Positions 40,801 through 52,346 are shown, counted from the first letter of the stretch. The stretch is 64,000 nucleotides of DNA from Sinohyriopsis cumingii (GCA_028554795.2 CM068825.1:153218053-153282052); one strand, 5' to 3'. The notes: generated by a model from the letters alone, not told the origin. Translations and numbers: made by a program.

Positions 40801-42566
40801 TTAATGTGTTTGAAGCGTGGAAAATATGTATGTTTTGCACATTTAATTTGAAGTTGTAATGGTAAATGTTTTATGATGATTTATTCAATCAGGATAAAAC
40901 CGTGCAATAAAGGAAAGCTCTGGCTGTTTCATACACATTTAGATTATTCCTTGATTATGGTGAGAACACTTTGCAGACAGAGACATGTTGGTTACCAGGC
41001 AGCTTTTCACATTTTTAGATTTTTAGAGGCATTACGAACATTTCGATGATTAATATCATGTTGCCTAATTTTTTGATTGTATGCATTGACTGATATTATG
41101 AATGTACCTTCTAATTTGATGCAACTAGTCACGCGATCACTATGCACATCAGACGCATCTGCTGAAGAAGCTATGACTAAACGTAAACAGCACATAAAGC
41201 GAAATGACTGATTATCTGTCAGATGATAGCAAGATACAGATAACAGTACATCCAGTACTATTTGGTAATATTTATGCTTGTATGGAAGAAGTGGAATGAT
41301 CAATATCCCTTGCTCAGGTTTACAGACATGGAGGGTGGCAAGAATTAAATAGACGTGGAGGGTGACAAGAATTAAATGCACATTATGTATGGATTCAAAA
41401 AGTGATAAATGCTTATGATGACAAGATGAAACCCAATATACAAAAGTCTCTAATTGAGAAAATGACAATGCAAGATGTTGCTAAAATGATCATGGTTTGT
41501 GGTGATAAGAGGACACCTAGTTGACAAAAGTCGAGTATTGATAAAATGACAGTGCATTACTGTTTCTAAAATTATAAATATTTCTGTTTGTGGTGGTGGG
41601 AGATGCACAATATACAGAAGTCAGAAATTGAGAAAATGACCATTTCACTTGCATGTCGCGCACAGAAACCACTGAGCCCATGCAGATACTTGGTTGGGTC
41701 ATATAATTAATCTTTAGGTCAGTATATTGATTACAGTTAGGAACAAATTCTGCATAGGACATCAATATCTTCTACAGGCATTTATGAAGTTGATTGGTTT
41801 GCTTGGTTTTAAGAGCACTTTCCACACATTATTGGCTATATCATGCTGGGTAAATGGAAACAGAGAACCTTTCCCAAGGAAAAGCAAAGGCAACCAATGC
41901 AGGCTGATCTGGACCTATATCAAACCCATGACTCTTGGATTACAAGTCTAAAGCACTTCAAGCTGTGCTACTGCAACTCCCACTGGTTTATATGAATTAT
42001 CACATTCGTGCATAGGAAATAGTTTACTGTTGAAATCAACTTTAAGTAGATAACTTTATTTTGGGCAAGCATCTGTTGATGCAGAGAGCAGAATCCTGGA
42101 ATAAGTATTTTGGTCCACTCTAAAAATCATTGATTTTACACTGCTGGGCAAGCAGCAGTTCTAATTGCTTGAATGATTGGTTTGCAATTAATTTGATTGT
42201 CTCTTAATGAATTTCAGCTATGCCAGAAAGACAAAATTTGCCATGAAACCTGGGTTGCAACATTTGCCTGTGGTCTGTGTTTATAGTATGGAAAATGCTT
42301 ACATTTGAAACTCTTCTGTTACAGGTGTTCCATTCCCAAAGAATTTCCTGTCCATTGCCAAAACAATATTGAAAAGACTTTTCAGAGTGTATGCCCACAT
42401 TTATCACCAGCATTTCAAGGAAGTGATTCAACTTAGTGAGGAGGCACATCTAAACACATCCTTCAAACACTTCATTTACTTTGTCCAAGAATTCCAGCTT
42501 ATAGATCGCAGAGAGTTAGCTCCCTTACAAGAGCTGATAGACAAACTGACGAGCAAAGATCGGTAG
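25880..42566 (+). CDS. MOB1: MOB kinase activator 1 (MOB1), complete, 4 coding exons
   Basis: Cytoplasmic Mob/phocein-family coactivator of NDR/LATS kinases in the Hippo and mitotic-exit pathways; it is itself phosphorylated by MST/Hippo kinases. Exons 25880-25893, 37886-38052, 39870-40097 and 42325-42566 join in phase to 651 bp: 216 residues plus stop, the same length as human MOB1A. The zinc-binding residues are present at the expected positions: Cys79 and Cys84 (FCTEDTC), His161 and His166 (AHIYHQH). Both MST-target threonines are kept: Thr12 (KTFKPKK) and Thr35 (TLGSGN). The LATS/NDR-binding acidic and aromatic surface ([20 protein letters not shown]) is conserved. The start is fixed by MSFLF in a 14 bp exon with a GTAAGT donor that fits the phase of exon 2. 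Intron 1 is 11992 bp. No defects seen. Confidence 0.96.
26673..29266. mobile_element. Tc1/mariner-like non-autonomous element, 2.6 kb
   Basis: Left end CCGTATATACTCGCATATAA. The right end, inverted, is CCGTATATACTCGTGTATAA. Both are flanked by TA (26671-26672 and 29267-29268), the Tc1/mariner target duplication. Sub-terminal GGCTTAT motifs recur at both ends (26741-26746 and 29228-29248). No transposase frame is visible inside, so it depends on another copy or is decayed. Placement in the Kanga/Tc2-like group is from the resemblance of the ends only. Confidence 0.75.
30067..30135 (+). repeat. tRNA-like remnant (Thr-like)
   Basis: GGTAGCTTAGTTTGTACAGC and CTAGTAATCCAAGGATTATA follow a tRNA D-arm and anticodon-arm pattern with AGT in the loop. 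Box B is decayed (TTTGATTTCAGGC), so it is more likely a SINE head than a working tRNA gene. Confidence 0.4.
30181..30365. repeat. Tandem repeat, about 62 bp, 3 copies
   Basis: The unit begins ACAATTTAATGGCATTGTAA and contains GTCAGTAATGTGTCAAAAGT. The three copies are nearly identical, so the duplication is recent. Confidence 0.93.
31451..31524 (-). mobile_element. Truncated family B SINE (3' end)
   Basis: Only the terminal GTT repeat plus GGGGTTTGACGCCATTTTTC and TGGTGGCCAGTATTA remain. Confidence 0.8.
32547..32783 (+). mobile_element. tRNA-derived SINE, family B
   Basis: The plus strand begins GTGGCCGAGTGGTCTAAAGC and ends CCCTACAACAACAAC. An 11 bp target duplication AGAAAAAATGA lies at 32536-32546 and 32784-32794. 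Confidence 0.9.
35003..35370. repeat. Diverged tandem duplication, about 205 bp unit
   Basis: The two halves share, in order, AAAATT, TTCTTTGTTT-like, ATTTGATACTTCTT, CTGACTC/TTGACTCT, CAAAAGC and ATAATTA. This is an old duplication inside MOB1 intron 1. Confidence 0.6.
36231..36483 (-). mobile_element. tRNA-derived SINE, family B
   Basis: Same layout as 24843-25093: (GTT)n, AGTTTAATGCCATTTTCAGC, GAGAAGCTACTGGCAACC and finally CCACTCGGGGCTC, the tRNA-like head on the minus strand. Moderately diverged. Confidence 0.88.
36640..37110. repeat. Degenerate tandem repeat, about 134 bp
   Basis: Three or four diverged units carry the order GTGACATT..., CCATCA, TTTCTGCTC/TTTCAGCTC, TTTAAAGCT, GAGATTAAGGGA and AAACTTG. 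A related arrangement occurs at 46790-47170. Confidence 0.55.
37886..38052 (+). CDS. MOB1: MOB1 exon 2
   Basis: Acceptor TTTTCAATTTTAG, donor GTATGTT. Encodes residues 5-61: [17 protein letters not shown], then [11 protein letters not shown] and [11 protein letters not shown]. Contains both threonines targeted by MST kinases. Confidence 0.95.
38639..38682. repeat. (CA)n microsatellite
   Basis: About 20 CA units, interrupted twice. Confidence 0.95.
38936..39244 (+). mobile_element. tRNA-derived SINE, family A (deletion in head)
   Basis: Head GGCCTAGTGGTTAGATGGGC lacks the anticodon-arm segment; box B GGGTTCAATCC is present. The body is complete. An 11 bp target duplication CTTGGTTATCA lies at 38925-38935 and 39245-39255. 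Confidence 0.9.
39690..39802. repeat. Tandem duplication, about 60 bp
   Basis: Two near-identical copies of TGTTCAGTAATATGTGAATT plus AACATTCCAATCAAGGCTGT. Confidence 0.92.
39870..40097 (+). CDS. MOB1: MOB1 exon 3
   Basis: Acceptor ATATTTCAG, donor GTAAAG. Encodes [19 protein letters not shown], the first zinc-ligand pair, [19 protein letters not shown] and [10 protein letters not shown]. Confidence 0.95.
41420..41645. repeat. Degenerate tandem repeat, about 85-90 bp, 3 copies
   Basis: Each unit carries ACAAAAGTC or ACAGAAGTC followed by ATTGAGAAAATGAC or a close variant, at about 41437, 41523 and 41613. Confidence 0.6.
41893..41975 (-). repeat. tRNA-like remnant
   Basis: The minus strand shows CTTTAGACTTGTAATCCAAG (anticodon arm with TGT in the loop) and a decayed box B (GGGTTTGATATAGG). 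Probably a tRNA-Thr-derived repeat, not a gene. Confidence 0.4.
42325..42566 (+). CDS. MOB1: MOB1 exon 4 with stop codon
   Basis: Acceptor CTTCTGTTACAG. Encodes [19 protein letters not shown], the second zinc-ligand pair in [26 protein letters not shown] and the C-terminus [11 protein letters not shown], ending TAG at 42564-42566. Confidence 0.95.
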
Positions 42567-45500
42567 AGAGGCGAGTCACACTCGATTGGTTGTTTTTTAA
42601 GCATGGTAATGTTACTAGTCGTTCACAAGGAGTGAAGAGATCGGCACTTTCACCATATGTGAAGAAATTTGGATGTGATTCCTGCTTAGATAAATGATTT
42701 CTAATAGACTTACACAATTTTATTATTTTATTCATGATATTCCAATCCTTTTTCTTTCACCCATCATGCCCTTTAAATGTAGATATTTGGCTCAAACCAC
42801 ATTAAACCAGGAATCTCAATCTAATTATTTCTAACTGAAATGTGTAGTAATCAAATATTTCAGAGAAGAAAAGAAAGTATGATAGTCATTGGTGAAAAAG
42901 CCAATATACGTATTATTTGACTGAAAAAAGAGAAGTATTTAGTAAAACAACTAATAATAAACAGTAAATACTTAATTATTTGGCACTTTGTTGTTCTGAC
43001 TTTTTGATCATCTAAAATGATGTTGTCCCCTTAAGCCCTACCATTGTTTTATAGTATCATGAGCAGTGATTGGGGTGTTATGATGGGCCATTTGCATATT
43101 AATTTCAAACAATGACCCATTTAAAAATGACAATGGTTCATATAAATAAAAAAATGCTATATAGGAATTGTTACAAATTATGAATTCTCTATAGAAAGTA
43201 AGAAGCCCATTCAAATGAACAAAACCCATTGAGAACTAGTAATGGAAGATTCTGTTTCCCTAGCTTCTTCAGCATTGTACCACACAATAAATTCTATATA
43301 TAAATTAGAAGACCTTCAGATGATGAGAATCTATGGAAAACTAACATAAAGGTTTTGTTCATGCAGCCACTAAAACAAATTTTACTGTATAAATGAACTA
43401 TTTGCATGTTAAATCGATTTGCAGAATACAATGTGGTTTAATTCCTGATTTATGGTATTAATGTTGATTTTTGGTCTTAGTTTTGTAAAATGCTGAATGA
43501 TACGCCAATAATTTTTAAAACTAATGACATCTTCAGTAACACTAAGTTTGATTAGCCTTTATACCCTTAAGCGGTAACTTCATTAGAAATAAGCAGGACA
43601 TATATGTATTTGTTACATGTTGCTTCTACATATCATGACAGATTCCAATTTTCACTGTTGTTGTTGTGGAAAAAGAGGAGTTGTGACAAGTGCTTATGAT
43701 TGTCTGTTTGCTTTATTTAATGAAACAGTTACAACTGAGTGGAACTGATGAAACTCACCATTGTATGATACACTGAAAGATTTTTTTAAAATCTGTAACA
43801 GGATGTGTATTAAAGGTGTGACACAAAATGAATTTATTTGTTGTAACGTATAGTAACATTTTACTGATTTAATATTGACCACAATTTCCAACTGTCTCAT
43901 TAAACCACAATAAGATTATGATAATGAAAGCAAGTCATTTGAATGTTATAACATTAGTTTTTTAACACCTGGTGTGACTGGAAGGAACTCTTCATCCTAC
44001 TCTTCATTGTATGATGGCATTGCAGTACTTTAAATACCCAACAAACCTTGTGCCAGAGCACGGGAACTAACAGAATGCTAAGTCTTGGGTCTTGACCTAG
44101 CAGACTGCTACATACATCATATATCATATATTGTACAGTATGCTTTCAAAGACAACTACATTACAGCAAGATACATCACAAAGGAGAATTACAGTATATG
44201 ACTTAAACAACAGAAGTGATATTTCTAAAGTGTTTAGCTGCATGTTTAAGTGCCTTTTTTGGTTTATTGAATTTAAGTAATCAAACACTTTTTTTCCGGG
44301 TAGACCATGAAGGTAATTGATTTTAAACCTTCTTTGATCCTGACATCATCTTATAAGTTCAGAACAGATGATCAAGAACTGCTGATCATAACAATAATTC
44401 TCATCCAAGTGTCTGACAGAGGATATTGGATTGGTCTATCCGATGATTGGTCCATGAATATTGGCACACACTTTGTGGATTTACATCCATTGTACCCATC
44501 TCAATCGATTCAAGGAAACAAAAATGTCATTTCTGGAGTAAATGCTAAACAACATGTTAATTGCAACATGTACCAATAATATTCCTTTGTCTATTGATGA
44601 GTGTCTCCCTTGCTGAACTGTGATGCATATTAGATTTTCATTATTGTTCCCAAATACAGCTGAGCAGTTCTGCAAAATCTCGAGCGGAAGATATTTTATT
44701 TTATTTAACTAGGAGTAGGAATTCATGATATTTAACTTCATTCTTACAAATTACTCGCGCATATGTACAGTAGATTTGTACAGCTGTAATAGTATTTGAA
44801 TTTATTGATGTTGCTAAGATTTTAAGATGCTTTATTGAGATTCCATGAATGTTTTTTTCTTCATTGGGTACCATTTTTCATGGAGTTGGTAGCTGCTTCA
44901 AACCACAAATTTAAATACTTAACAAACAATGATCTTTCAGTAGAAAGTGTGAGACCTCGTCCATAGAAAACATGGGACTCCATCTGTGCAATCCACATAT
45001 TTAAGTACTGATAAAAATATCATTTTCACAAAACCAGGACAAATGTTACCTTTAATAATAAATGAATTGACAGTAGTAATTTTTTATTTGCTTTACATAT
45101 ACCCATATGATTTTTCCCCCCTTATTTAGTAATGCATTGGCTGCGTACTTGAGATATTGAATGTAGAAGCTTACAAATTTTCCATGCTGCCAAGGTTGCT
45201 TGTACATGATTTTGTTGTTAGCTTCTGTCCATGATTGTGTATACATATAAATTTATTGTAAATACTCTTATTATTCATTTATGTTTATATAAAAAAGAAG
45301 ATGCAGGGAATAAGGGATCTTGTTAATTTGTGTTGACATCTTAAAATGGAATGAAATATATAGGTGTTGCAAATGTTAATCTGTTCAAATTGCAAGCAGA
45401 GAAAAGATACTGTAAGTAAAAGAATATGGTTTCACATTTTTTTTGACACTGTTCCGTTTCTCTGAAACCTGCAATAAATTTTTGATTGCAAGTAGATTCA

Positions 45501-45710
45501 ATTTTCCTGTAGAATATTGTTTCCAGTTATAGTATTCAGTATAGTGTTATACAGTGCTCTTAATTATTTTTTGCAAATTTTAGGCAGACAAAAGATCTTA
45601 CGAACTCCATTTCATGTCTGTCAATACTTGAAGAGTTGGCTCCCTTTGTTTTGTAGTGCATTCTGTCTTCCATATGGTTGTGCTGAATAAAGCATATGTT
45701 GGATTAGTGT
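42567..45710 (+). other. MOB1 3' UTR candidate region
   Basis: No other gene is visible. AATAAA hexamers occur several times after the stop codon, including near 42957, 43288, 45472 and 45686 (CTGAATAAAGC). Which one ends the transcript cannot be decided without RNA data. Confidence 0.4.
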
Positions 45711-47270
45711 TTGAGACTGATTTATCTCAAACAGTTAAGTAGTAACAAAAACAAAACCCACAGTGGTAAGTGTATGAAAAAGAAGATGGGCAAGATTTTT
45801 TTAATCTGCTTCTGAGGAGCCATGGCAAGATTTTTAAAAATGTTCTCTTGGAATGCATTTTTTTTTATTGTTGGAAGTATTGACCTGAAAGAGGGGTGTG
45901 TGATTATTAAGACGTGTGACTGTTGAATATGATATACATCTTTTTGATAGAATTTCTAAGTACCATATACAGAGTTCAGGTCTCGTAACTAGTTTAAAAG
46001 TGTTTTATTTTTATTGACTTCCACAATTACATATCAAGCAAACACTATATATCAGTAAAACGTGTTTTACAGAATGTTTTAATTTTTGCAACAATTTCAT
46101 TTTCAAATCTGTTTTCATTTTCTTTGCAGTATTGCAGAAAAGTATGGACTACAGTTTAAGATATTGATTTTATGAGTAGTCTCTTTCCCCAGCAATGCTT
46201 ACATTTTATGGGTCAGGTGTTTAGTTTGCAGAGATTTCAGATTAAAACTCGGAGATCGTTCAAACATTGATCTTCACTTCTGCAAGATTGGATCCGAACG
46301 GTATTAAATTAAAACAAATAATAAATATGGGCTGTTAACAAGAATTAAAGAGTTGACATTAATAAGAAAAAGGATAGTTGATATTATTCATTCCAGGCTT
46401 TGACATTGCTATTTGTAGATTTATTCTTTGCCATTCATAGATCTTTTCCTCTTGTCTTAGTAACAGGCTGGAAAAGTTCAAATGACTTAGCATCTAACTA
46501 GAGTTACAGAGGTCATAGGTTAAAGTTGCCATCTAACTGCATGTTTTGTCCTTCCCAAGAGGGGATCACACATTAAGACCATTATATTCTCCAAGAGCCT
46601 TTCGTATAATTGATCTCTGACATAAGAGAAATCTGACAGGTACCATGGTATAAAAGATCATATTCTGTTGACCTTTCTCTTCCACCTAATTCTATAATCC
46701 CACCATACGGTCGAGTGTATTGTATTATAGTATAATGTTCATCGATCGATCCATCTGTCTGTTACCCATTTGATTTTTGTACAACAGCTGTAGTTATCTA
46801 CCATCTACAGTTACCAAATTGTGGATGGTTTGCACTTGGAACTTGGAGTAAGGAAAAACCCTGACACTTTTTTAGGCAAAAGGTCTAAGGTCAAGATCTC
46901 TGACCAAAACAAAGAAAACCATTTCTGCACAGTATCCGACTTCTCAACCATCTACTACAAAATTTTGTGGATAGGTCGCACTTGGTGTAAGGAAGAACCA
47001 TAATAGCTAAAAAGGTAACAGGTCAAGGTCTCCAGTTAAAGAAAATTGGCTTATATATAAAATATCTAGTTATCCACCATCTGCACTTATAAGACTTGGT
47101 GGATGGATTACACATGGGGTAAGGGAATCCTATCAGTTGTGGGGTCAAAAGTCAAGGTCACTTTACCCCATAGTGTAAAAATGCTTTATGCTTAAAACAA
47201 TTATGCCAAAAAATACTTGTGGTTTGTTTACCTCAGGTGGATAAATTTGGACTATATCCCTTTAGAAAGT
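45711..47270. other. Intergenic DNA with degenerate repeats
   Basis: The stretch 46790-47170 repeats the theme CCATCTACAGTTAC, GTGGATGG, GCACTTGG, GTAAGG, AGGTCAAGGTC in about three diverged units. No gene supported. Confidence 0.5.
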
Positions 47271-47275
47271 GGTAA

Positions 47276-47517
47276 CAGGTGACCAAGTTGTCTAAAGGGC
47301 TCACCTTTACCGATCACTGTCGTCTCACCTCTGTCTGCATTGGTTCAGGTTTTGGGTTTGGCCAATATGAGTATGTGAGAAAGCTGCCAATCGCTTCCTG
47401 TGGGCTTGTAGTTTTTACCTGGATTTCCCTGGGTTCTTCATTCACCAGATATAATGGCAACCATATATAGCCCGTCATGCACTGAGAAATGGTGTTAAAC
47501 CCCAACACAGCAACAAC
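47276..47517 (+). mobile_element. tRNA-derived SINE, family B (diverged)
   Basis: Head GACCAAGTTGTCTAAAGGGC is mutated in box A. The body CTCACCTCTGTCTGCATTGG and the 3' end AAACCCCAACACAGCAACAA are recognisable. Confidence 0.82.
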
Positions 47518-48814
47518 CCATGAGAAATTGTTGACATCAAGATTATGACATTTTACATGGAGTCAAAAGGATGCTTGTCTGCTGTACAACTAATTTGTTC
47601 TGACAACATTCATACAGGCTGATATACTTTTCTTTACCATAACAGTCTGAATTAGCATGCTTTGTTTTCTTGATTCATTTAATTTGCCTTTATCAACATA
47701 TAAATCCAAAGGTCAAGTCTAATGGGGTGCCTCATTTGTTTTTTTCCCCAGGCCTTGATTTGGCTTTCCATTGCGCAAGAATGAAAGATGAGGTGGGTGA
47801 TATGACTAGTGCTAGCCACCATGATCTTTTTACTTTTAGCAGTATGAAAACTGAAATTTGGTTCAGCAGAACATGAACTTTATGGTTGTACCTGACAGAT
47901 GTACTTATTTATAAGTAAATCTTGATTTTAATGAGACCAGCTTTTTTTGGTAGGTCTGTGTGATCAAGCGTGGAGATACAGGGACACCTGAGAGTGAGGG
48001 AAGTATCAGAGACCTGGATAGGGTTTTGTTGGTCTTTGAAAATGCAGTGTTAGGGCCCTGGAATAGAGCTATGAAAGCTCAGGCTTTAAGCCCATGGTTC
48101 AGTTGTGCATATTTATGTCCATGACATTAGCATAGATGTTTTAGTTTTCTTGCCACATCACTGGTGGGCTTGGTATACTGTCGTAGATGCAGGCAATGCT
48201 TCTTGGTATAGTTTGTCAGAATCCTTCTTCCTGCTCCACTTGCCTAAAACATCTCTGTTTTTCAGTCAATATTTGGCAGTGTTTTTATAACTTGTTTAAA
48301 AACTGGCAGTAGAAGCATTGAAACACATGTTTTTTTTAGAACAAACTAGTTATTTTTGTTCGAGTTATATTTACTGTCTGTAAATTTGACATCGCTAAAA
48401 TTTTATGGAAGCCCAAAATTTTAAGTTTAATACATACTGAACTTGACAAGTTTTGTGAAAGCAAATTTTTAAAAAAAAAAACTATTAACATGAATTTATT
48501 TAAAAAAGTTTGAATCTGGTATTTATTCTTAAGTTTTTTTGTTGTTGTAGTGTTCAGATATGTAAAATGGTTTAAACCTAGCATGGAAATCTTATTTAAC
48601 ATGTAATGTTTTCATGGAAAACATTTTATGTAATGTGCTATTAATAGTCGACCATTCTGCTGACATAATGCTTTGACTTTCTTCCCCAATAATATTTTGG
48701 AGTCCTCATGATATTTATCAATTGTTCATATTAAACATATTTTGTTTAATTGGAACAAGGATGTACATGCAGGTTTGTATAGACCAGCCATTAAGGTAGA
48801 GTTGATAACATTCA

Positions 48815-49070
48815 TGTGTTGTGGCCTAGTGGTTAGAGCATCTGCATCTGATGCGGGAGGTTGTGGGTTCAATCTCTGAACGAGTCATACCAGAGTTGTA
48901 CAAAAATGGTACTAACAGAGCTTGGTGCTCAGCATTAAGAGGTTAGTGTTAGGATTGATCGGCCTCGTGTCAGGATAATGTGACTGGGTGGGACATCGTG
49001 CCACATGTCTGCAGCATGATACCCCAGTGCTAGACATCACTATAAACTGCCACACTGCAGACATCGTAGC
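48815..49070 (+). mobile_element. tRNA-derived SINE, family A, 3' truncated
   Basis: Head GGCCTAGTGGTTAGAGCATC and body to GCAGACATCGTAGC, then abrupt loss of the 3' end where a degraded family B copy begins. Confidence 0.85.
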
Positions 49071-49077
49071 ATGTGTC

Positions 49078-49262
49078 AGGTGATCTAAGGTACTCATCAT
49101 TGTACATCACTGACATCTCGCCTTTGACAGTGTGGGTTTGAGTCTCGGGCATGACTAATGTGAAAAGCTTGACTGCAATGCTTGTGGTTCAGGATTTCTT
49201 CTAGGGCTTTTCCTGGCTTCCGTCTCCACCAAAATATACTGGCAGCAATGTATAGACTATTA
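49078..49262 (+). mobile_element. Degraded family B SINE
   Basis: CAGGTGATCTAAGG, GACATCTCGCCTTTGACAG, GGGTTTGAGTCTCGG and ACTGGCAGCAATGTATAG keep the family order. It directly abuts the family A copy. Confidence 0.65.
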
Positions 49263-49448
49263 TAGATAAGTGTCCTTTACAGTGATCAGATTTTGTGGAT
49301 GGCTTACATATAGGACATGGAAGACACCTATTGATTTTGGGTTCAAAAAGTCAAGTATCCAATCAATAAGTGTTTTACATAAAAGAATTACAATAAAATT
49401 ATTTGCTAGAGTGTAAGTGAATGATAATTTTTTGTATAATTTGTTAGG

Positions 49449-49536
49449 TGGCCCACCAGTGGCTAAGTGGTCTAAGGAACATGCCTTTGCAGATCTCTCG
49501 CATCTCATCTTGGCATGGGTTCAGGTCTCAGCTTAT
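49449..49536 (+). mobile_element. Family B SINE head fragment
   Basis: CAGTGGCTAAGTGGTCTAAG and GGGTTCAGGTCTCAG preserve both Pol III boxes; the body is missing. Confidence 0.55.
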
Positions 49537-50421
49537 GAAAATATATGCTAATGGCTTCATGTGGCTCAATGGTCATCAAGTAAATTCACATGCCTTGGGC
49601 AAGTTGATTATTACCAATTTTAAGCCCTGGCTTCAAATTCTGACAGTTTTAAGGTCAGAATTTGTAAAAGATAAATGCTCAGTTTCTACATGATGGCTTA
49701 GAAGTGTACATGTAGATTCAGAATTCAGGATATGGAGTCACTGTAAGTCAGGACTTATTATAATGTAGTCTAGATGACACAGGTGCTATAATGCAACGTA
49801 GTGAAAATGATCATGTCTACTATGTTGATCATGAAAGCTATTTTCAAGGCAAGTTAAACTGTATCCAATGGCTGACATTTACAATAATTGCATCTTGGAT
49901 TTTGTTTGTTTGGATAAATGTTTTATATATCCAGTTGAGGATGAAATGGTGATGTGTTCATTTTACTATTTTCTTAAGCATACTCAAGAAGTTACCAATT
50001 TGGTGGTGGGATACCTTCGTGCATCGTATCCTGAGTATCTGATTAGATTTAGGCAGTACATCTCTCCTGCATTGTATCAGGGTTGTTGGGGTCTATATCT
50101 AATGACATGAACAAATTGTTCTATAGTGAGAAGGAACACAATTTGCAGGGGAGAGTGGGGACAAAACAATACTCAAAAATGGAGGGGTAATTGTAGTTGA
50201 TGATAATGACAAAATATTTGTTCACTTCATTATATTTTTACATTTATTTTGGCAAATAAGTTGTAAAAATTCAGTAATATATAATAGTACATGTTGGTAA
50301 TTATGATAACATAATGCAGACTGATTTAAGAAAGTCATTTTCATTTTCTTCATGAATTGCATGCAGCACCATGTTATGTCTGGGATCTTGTTAAAATGTA
50401 GGGCATTATAGTGAGGAAGAG

Positions 50422-50553
50422 CAGTGTCGTGACTACGTGGTATCGGGTACAGCCATGCTGTGGGGCCCGGACTAACCAGGAAAAAAGTTAAAGTGAGAGA
50501 GTGGGGTAGAAAAAGTTTGCTCTGGGGCCCATGGTAAGATAGTTATGCCACTG
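50422..50553. mobile_element. Possible short DNA-transposon remnant (MITE)
   Basis: The left end CAGTGTCGTGACTACG and inverted right end CAGTGGCATAACTATC match at 12 of 16 positions. The interior has GGGGCCC-type runs at both ends. The target duplication is unclear. Confidence 0.4.
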
Positions 50554-50766
50554 AGAATTAGTAACCCCACAACAACTTTAGATGGTTATATTCAGCCAAG
50601 TACTTCTTGCATTTTGTTGAATCCTCCATACTATACTTGGGGGGAAAAAAATTCTTCAGTAAAGTGTGTATGTGTGTTTATATATATATTCGAAACTAGA
50701 GGATGCAGAGGAAATGGGAGGCAAGTTCCTTCTACAAGGCCTAGCCAAGGCAGTTGACTCTGGATG

Positions 50767-50843
50767 GCCTGGGCAGGTATTGAACCTGTGACCTTTGGAT
50801 TACAAATCAGATGCTTTATTAGCTAAGCTACTAAAGGTTCCAT
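50767..50843 (-). repeat. tRNA-Thr-like remnant
   Basis: Minus strand: TAGTAGCTTAGCTAATAAAG (D arm), CATCTGATTTGTAATCC (TGT in the loop) and box B AGGTTCAATACCTG. The acceptor ends do not pair cleanly, so it is treated as tRNA-derived and not functional. Confidence 0.45.
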
Positions 50844-51588
50844 TTAGAAAACATGGGAATTACAACGTGGATCCTTTTCATAGAATGGACCATTTTCAGT
50901 ATGAGTATGTTTTTAGTTTATATCATCCAAGAATCTTGCGACTTTTGTGACAGTTTAGTGTATGCCATGTATGAGAGCCCCTAAATCCATTTTGTTTTTT
51001 GTTTTTTGAAAATTGTAAAATTTAATATATATATTTGGTATGTTCTTGATATACATTTACCAACAATTCTTTCACTAGTTCATTTTTATGCAGAGTCTGT
51101 TTTCAGTCAGTCATTTCTCCCTCTACACAAAGACAGCATGTTGTTCTCCAACTTTTACGTGGACTTGATGATCTACATTAATTTTGTCCTATTTACTTCC
51201 TTTCATTATCTCCTAATAATAATAATGAGGACTTTAGCATAGTACATGTATGTATGCTTATTTAGGTTTTAACTCTAGGAGTTTGCTACTCTTTCTAGTC
51301 GTATCAACATTTTCAACAGAATGATGATATTAGGTTGGTCCTGAATGACCTCAGATATGGCTGCCACAATGAACACGTTGAAAATCTTGTCACCAGTTTT
51401 CCTGAATATGGTCATACCAACATGGGTTTTTCAGCTAACGCCTTCTAATGGTATACAATTTGTCCTAAATAAAAAGGATGTAATCTTTCATACAATATGG
51501 CTAATGCAGTAGCTGATTTTAAATCTTGTTGCTAAAGAACATCAAATATGGTTTGAACACTCTGCAGTTAATAAGGACAAATGATCCA

Positions 51589-51870
51589 GTAATAATAATA
51601 ATAATAATGAGGACTTTGTATAGCGCCTAATCTTTGGAAGCTTTAAGCGCTTTACAATATTAGACAACACCTATAACATAAAAACCATATATAATGATAT
51701 GATTACAAAAGCAAACACCATGAAATTAGGAAACATTATTAGGTCTTTAAGTTTGTTCTTGCAGTCGAAATAAGTGAGTTTTAAGAGCACTTTTGAATGG
51801 GATCACTGTGTCTTTGTGTCAAAGTTCTGTGGGCAATTCATTCCATGTTGCTGGCCCCTGGTATGCAAAA
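51589..51870 (-). mobile_element. LINE 3' fragment
   Basis: Same family as 24365-24665 and 15825-15976, inverted. It starts with AAT repeats on the plus strand and includes the last codons of the reverse-transcriptase protein, with a broken frame. Confidence 0.8.
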
Positions 51871-52346
51871 TATATATATTCACAAGAAGCCTAATGAGAT
51901 ATGTTTTTACTTATTAGTCCTGTTCCATGTTACAGTTAAGTAATATATCTTTTTCTGGTAGGAGCATAATTATATTCAGTTAATCATTGTCGATTTTGAA
52001 AAATTGAATCTTGATTCATTCAGAAGAGTTATTGTGATGAGTGACATATTGCAGTCGCTTTTCTGCAAGCATCAAGATCAGCAGTATGTTACGGTTTTTG
52101 TCGAAGGTTTTCAGCAATGTTTGTATTTTGAGCTTGTCATGAAATCCCTGGTGCCCTTGTTTAATAGAAGTGAATGCATGACTGTAGGCTTACTGACTTT
52201 GATGCATTTTGTGCACATGAACATCTCTATAAGTAGTACATATAGTGTCATACTTAATACCAACATGAGAAATTTAAGATATTTTTTAAAATTCTTTTTG
52301 CCATCACACTGTACATGCTCCTTGTTAGATAATAAGATGCACTTGC
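51871..52346. other. Intergenic DNA
   Basis: A 119-codon plus-strand frame at 52004-52363 has no recognisable domain or homology, and its end runs into a tandem repeat. I see nothing else. Confidence 0.45.

Larger units (their letters stand above)
40098..42324 (+). other. MOB1 intron 3
   Basis: GT/AG intron of 2227 bp with a degenerate repeat (41420-41645) and a tRNA-like remnant (41893-41975). The 153-codon minus-strand frame at 41007-41468 overlaps repeat sequence and looks non-coding. Confidence 0.85.

Noticed and set aside
41007-41468. 153-codon minus-strand open frame in MOB1 intron 3
   Set aside because: It has no recognisable domain, overlaps degenerate tandem repeat text, and lies in an intron of a gene on the other strand. 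AT-rich sequence yields such frames by chance.
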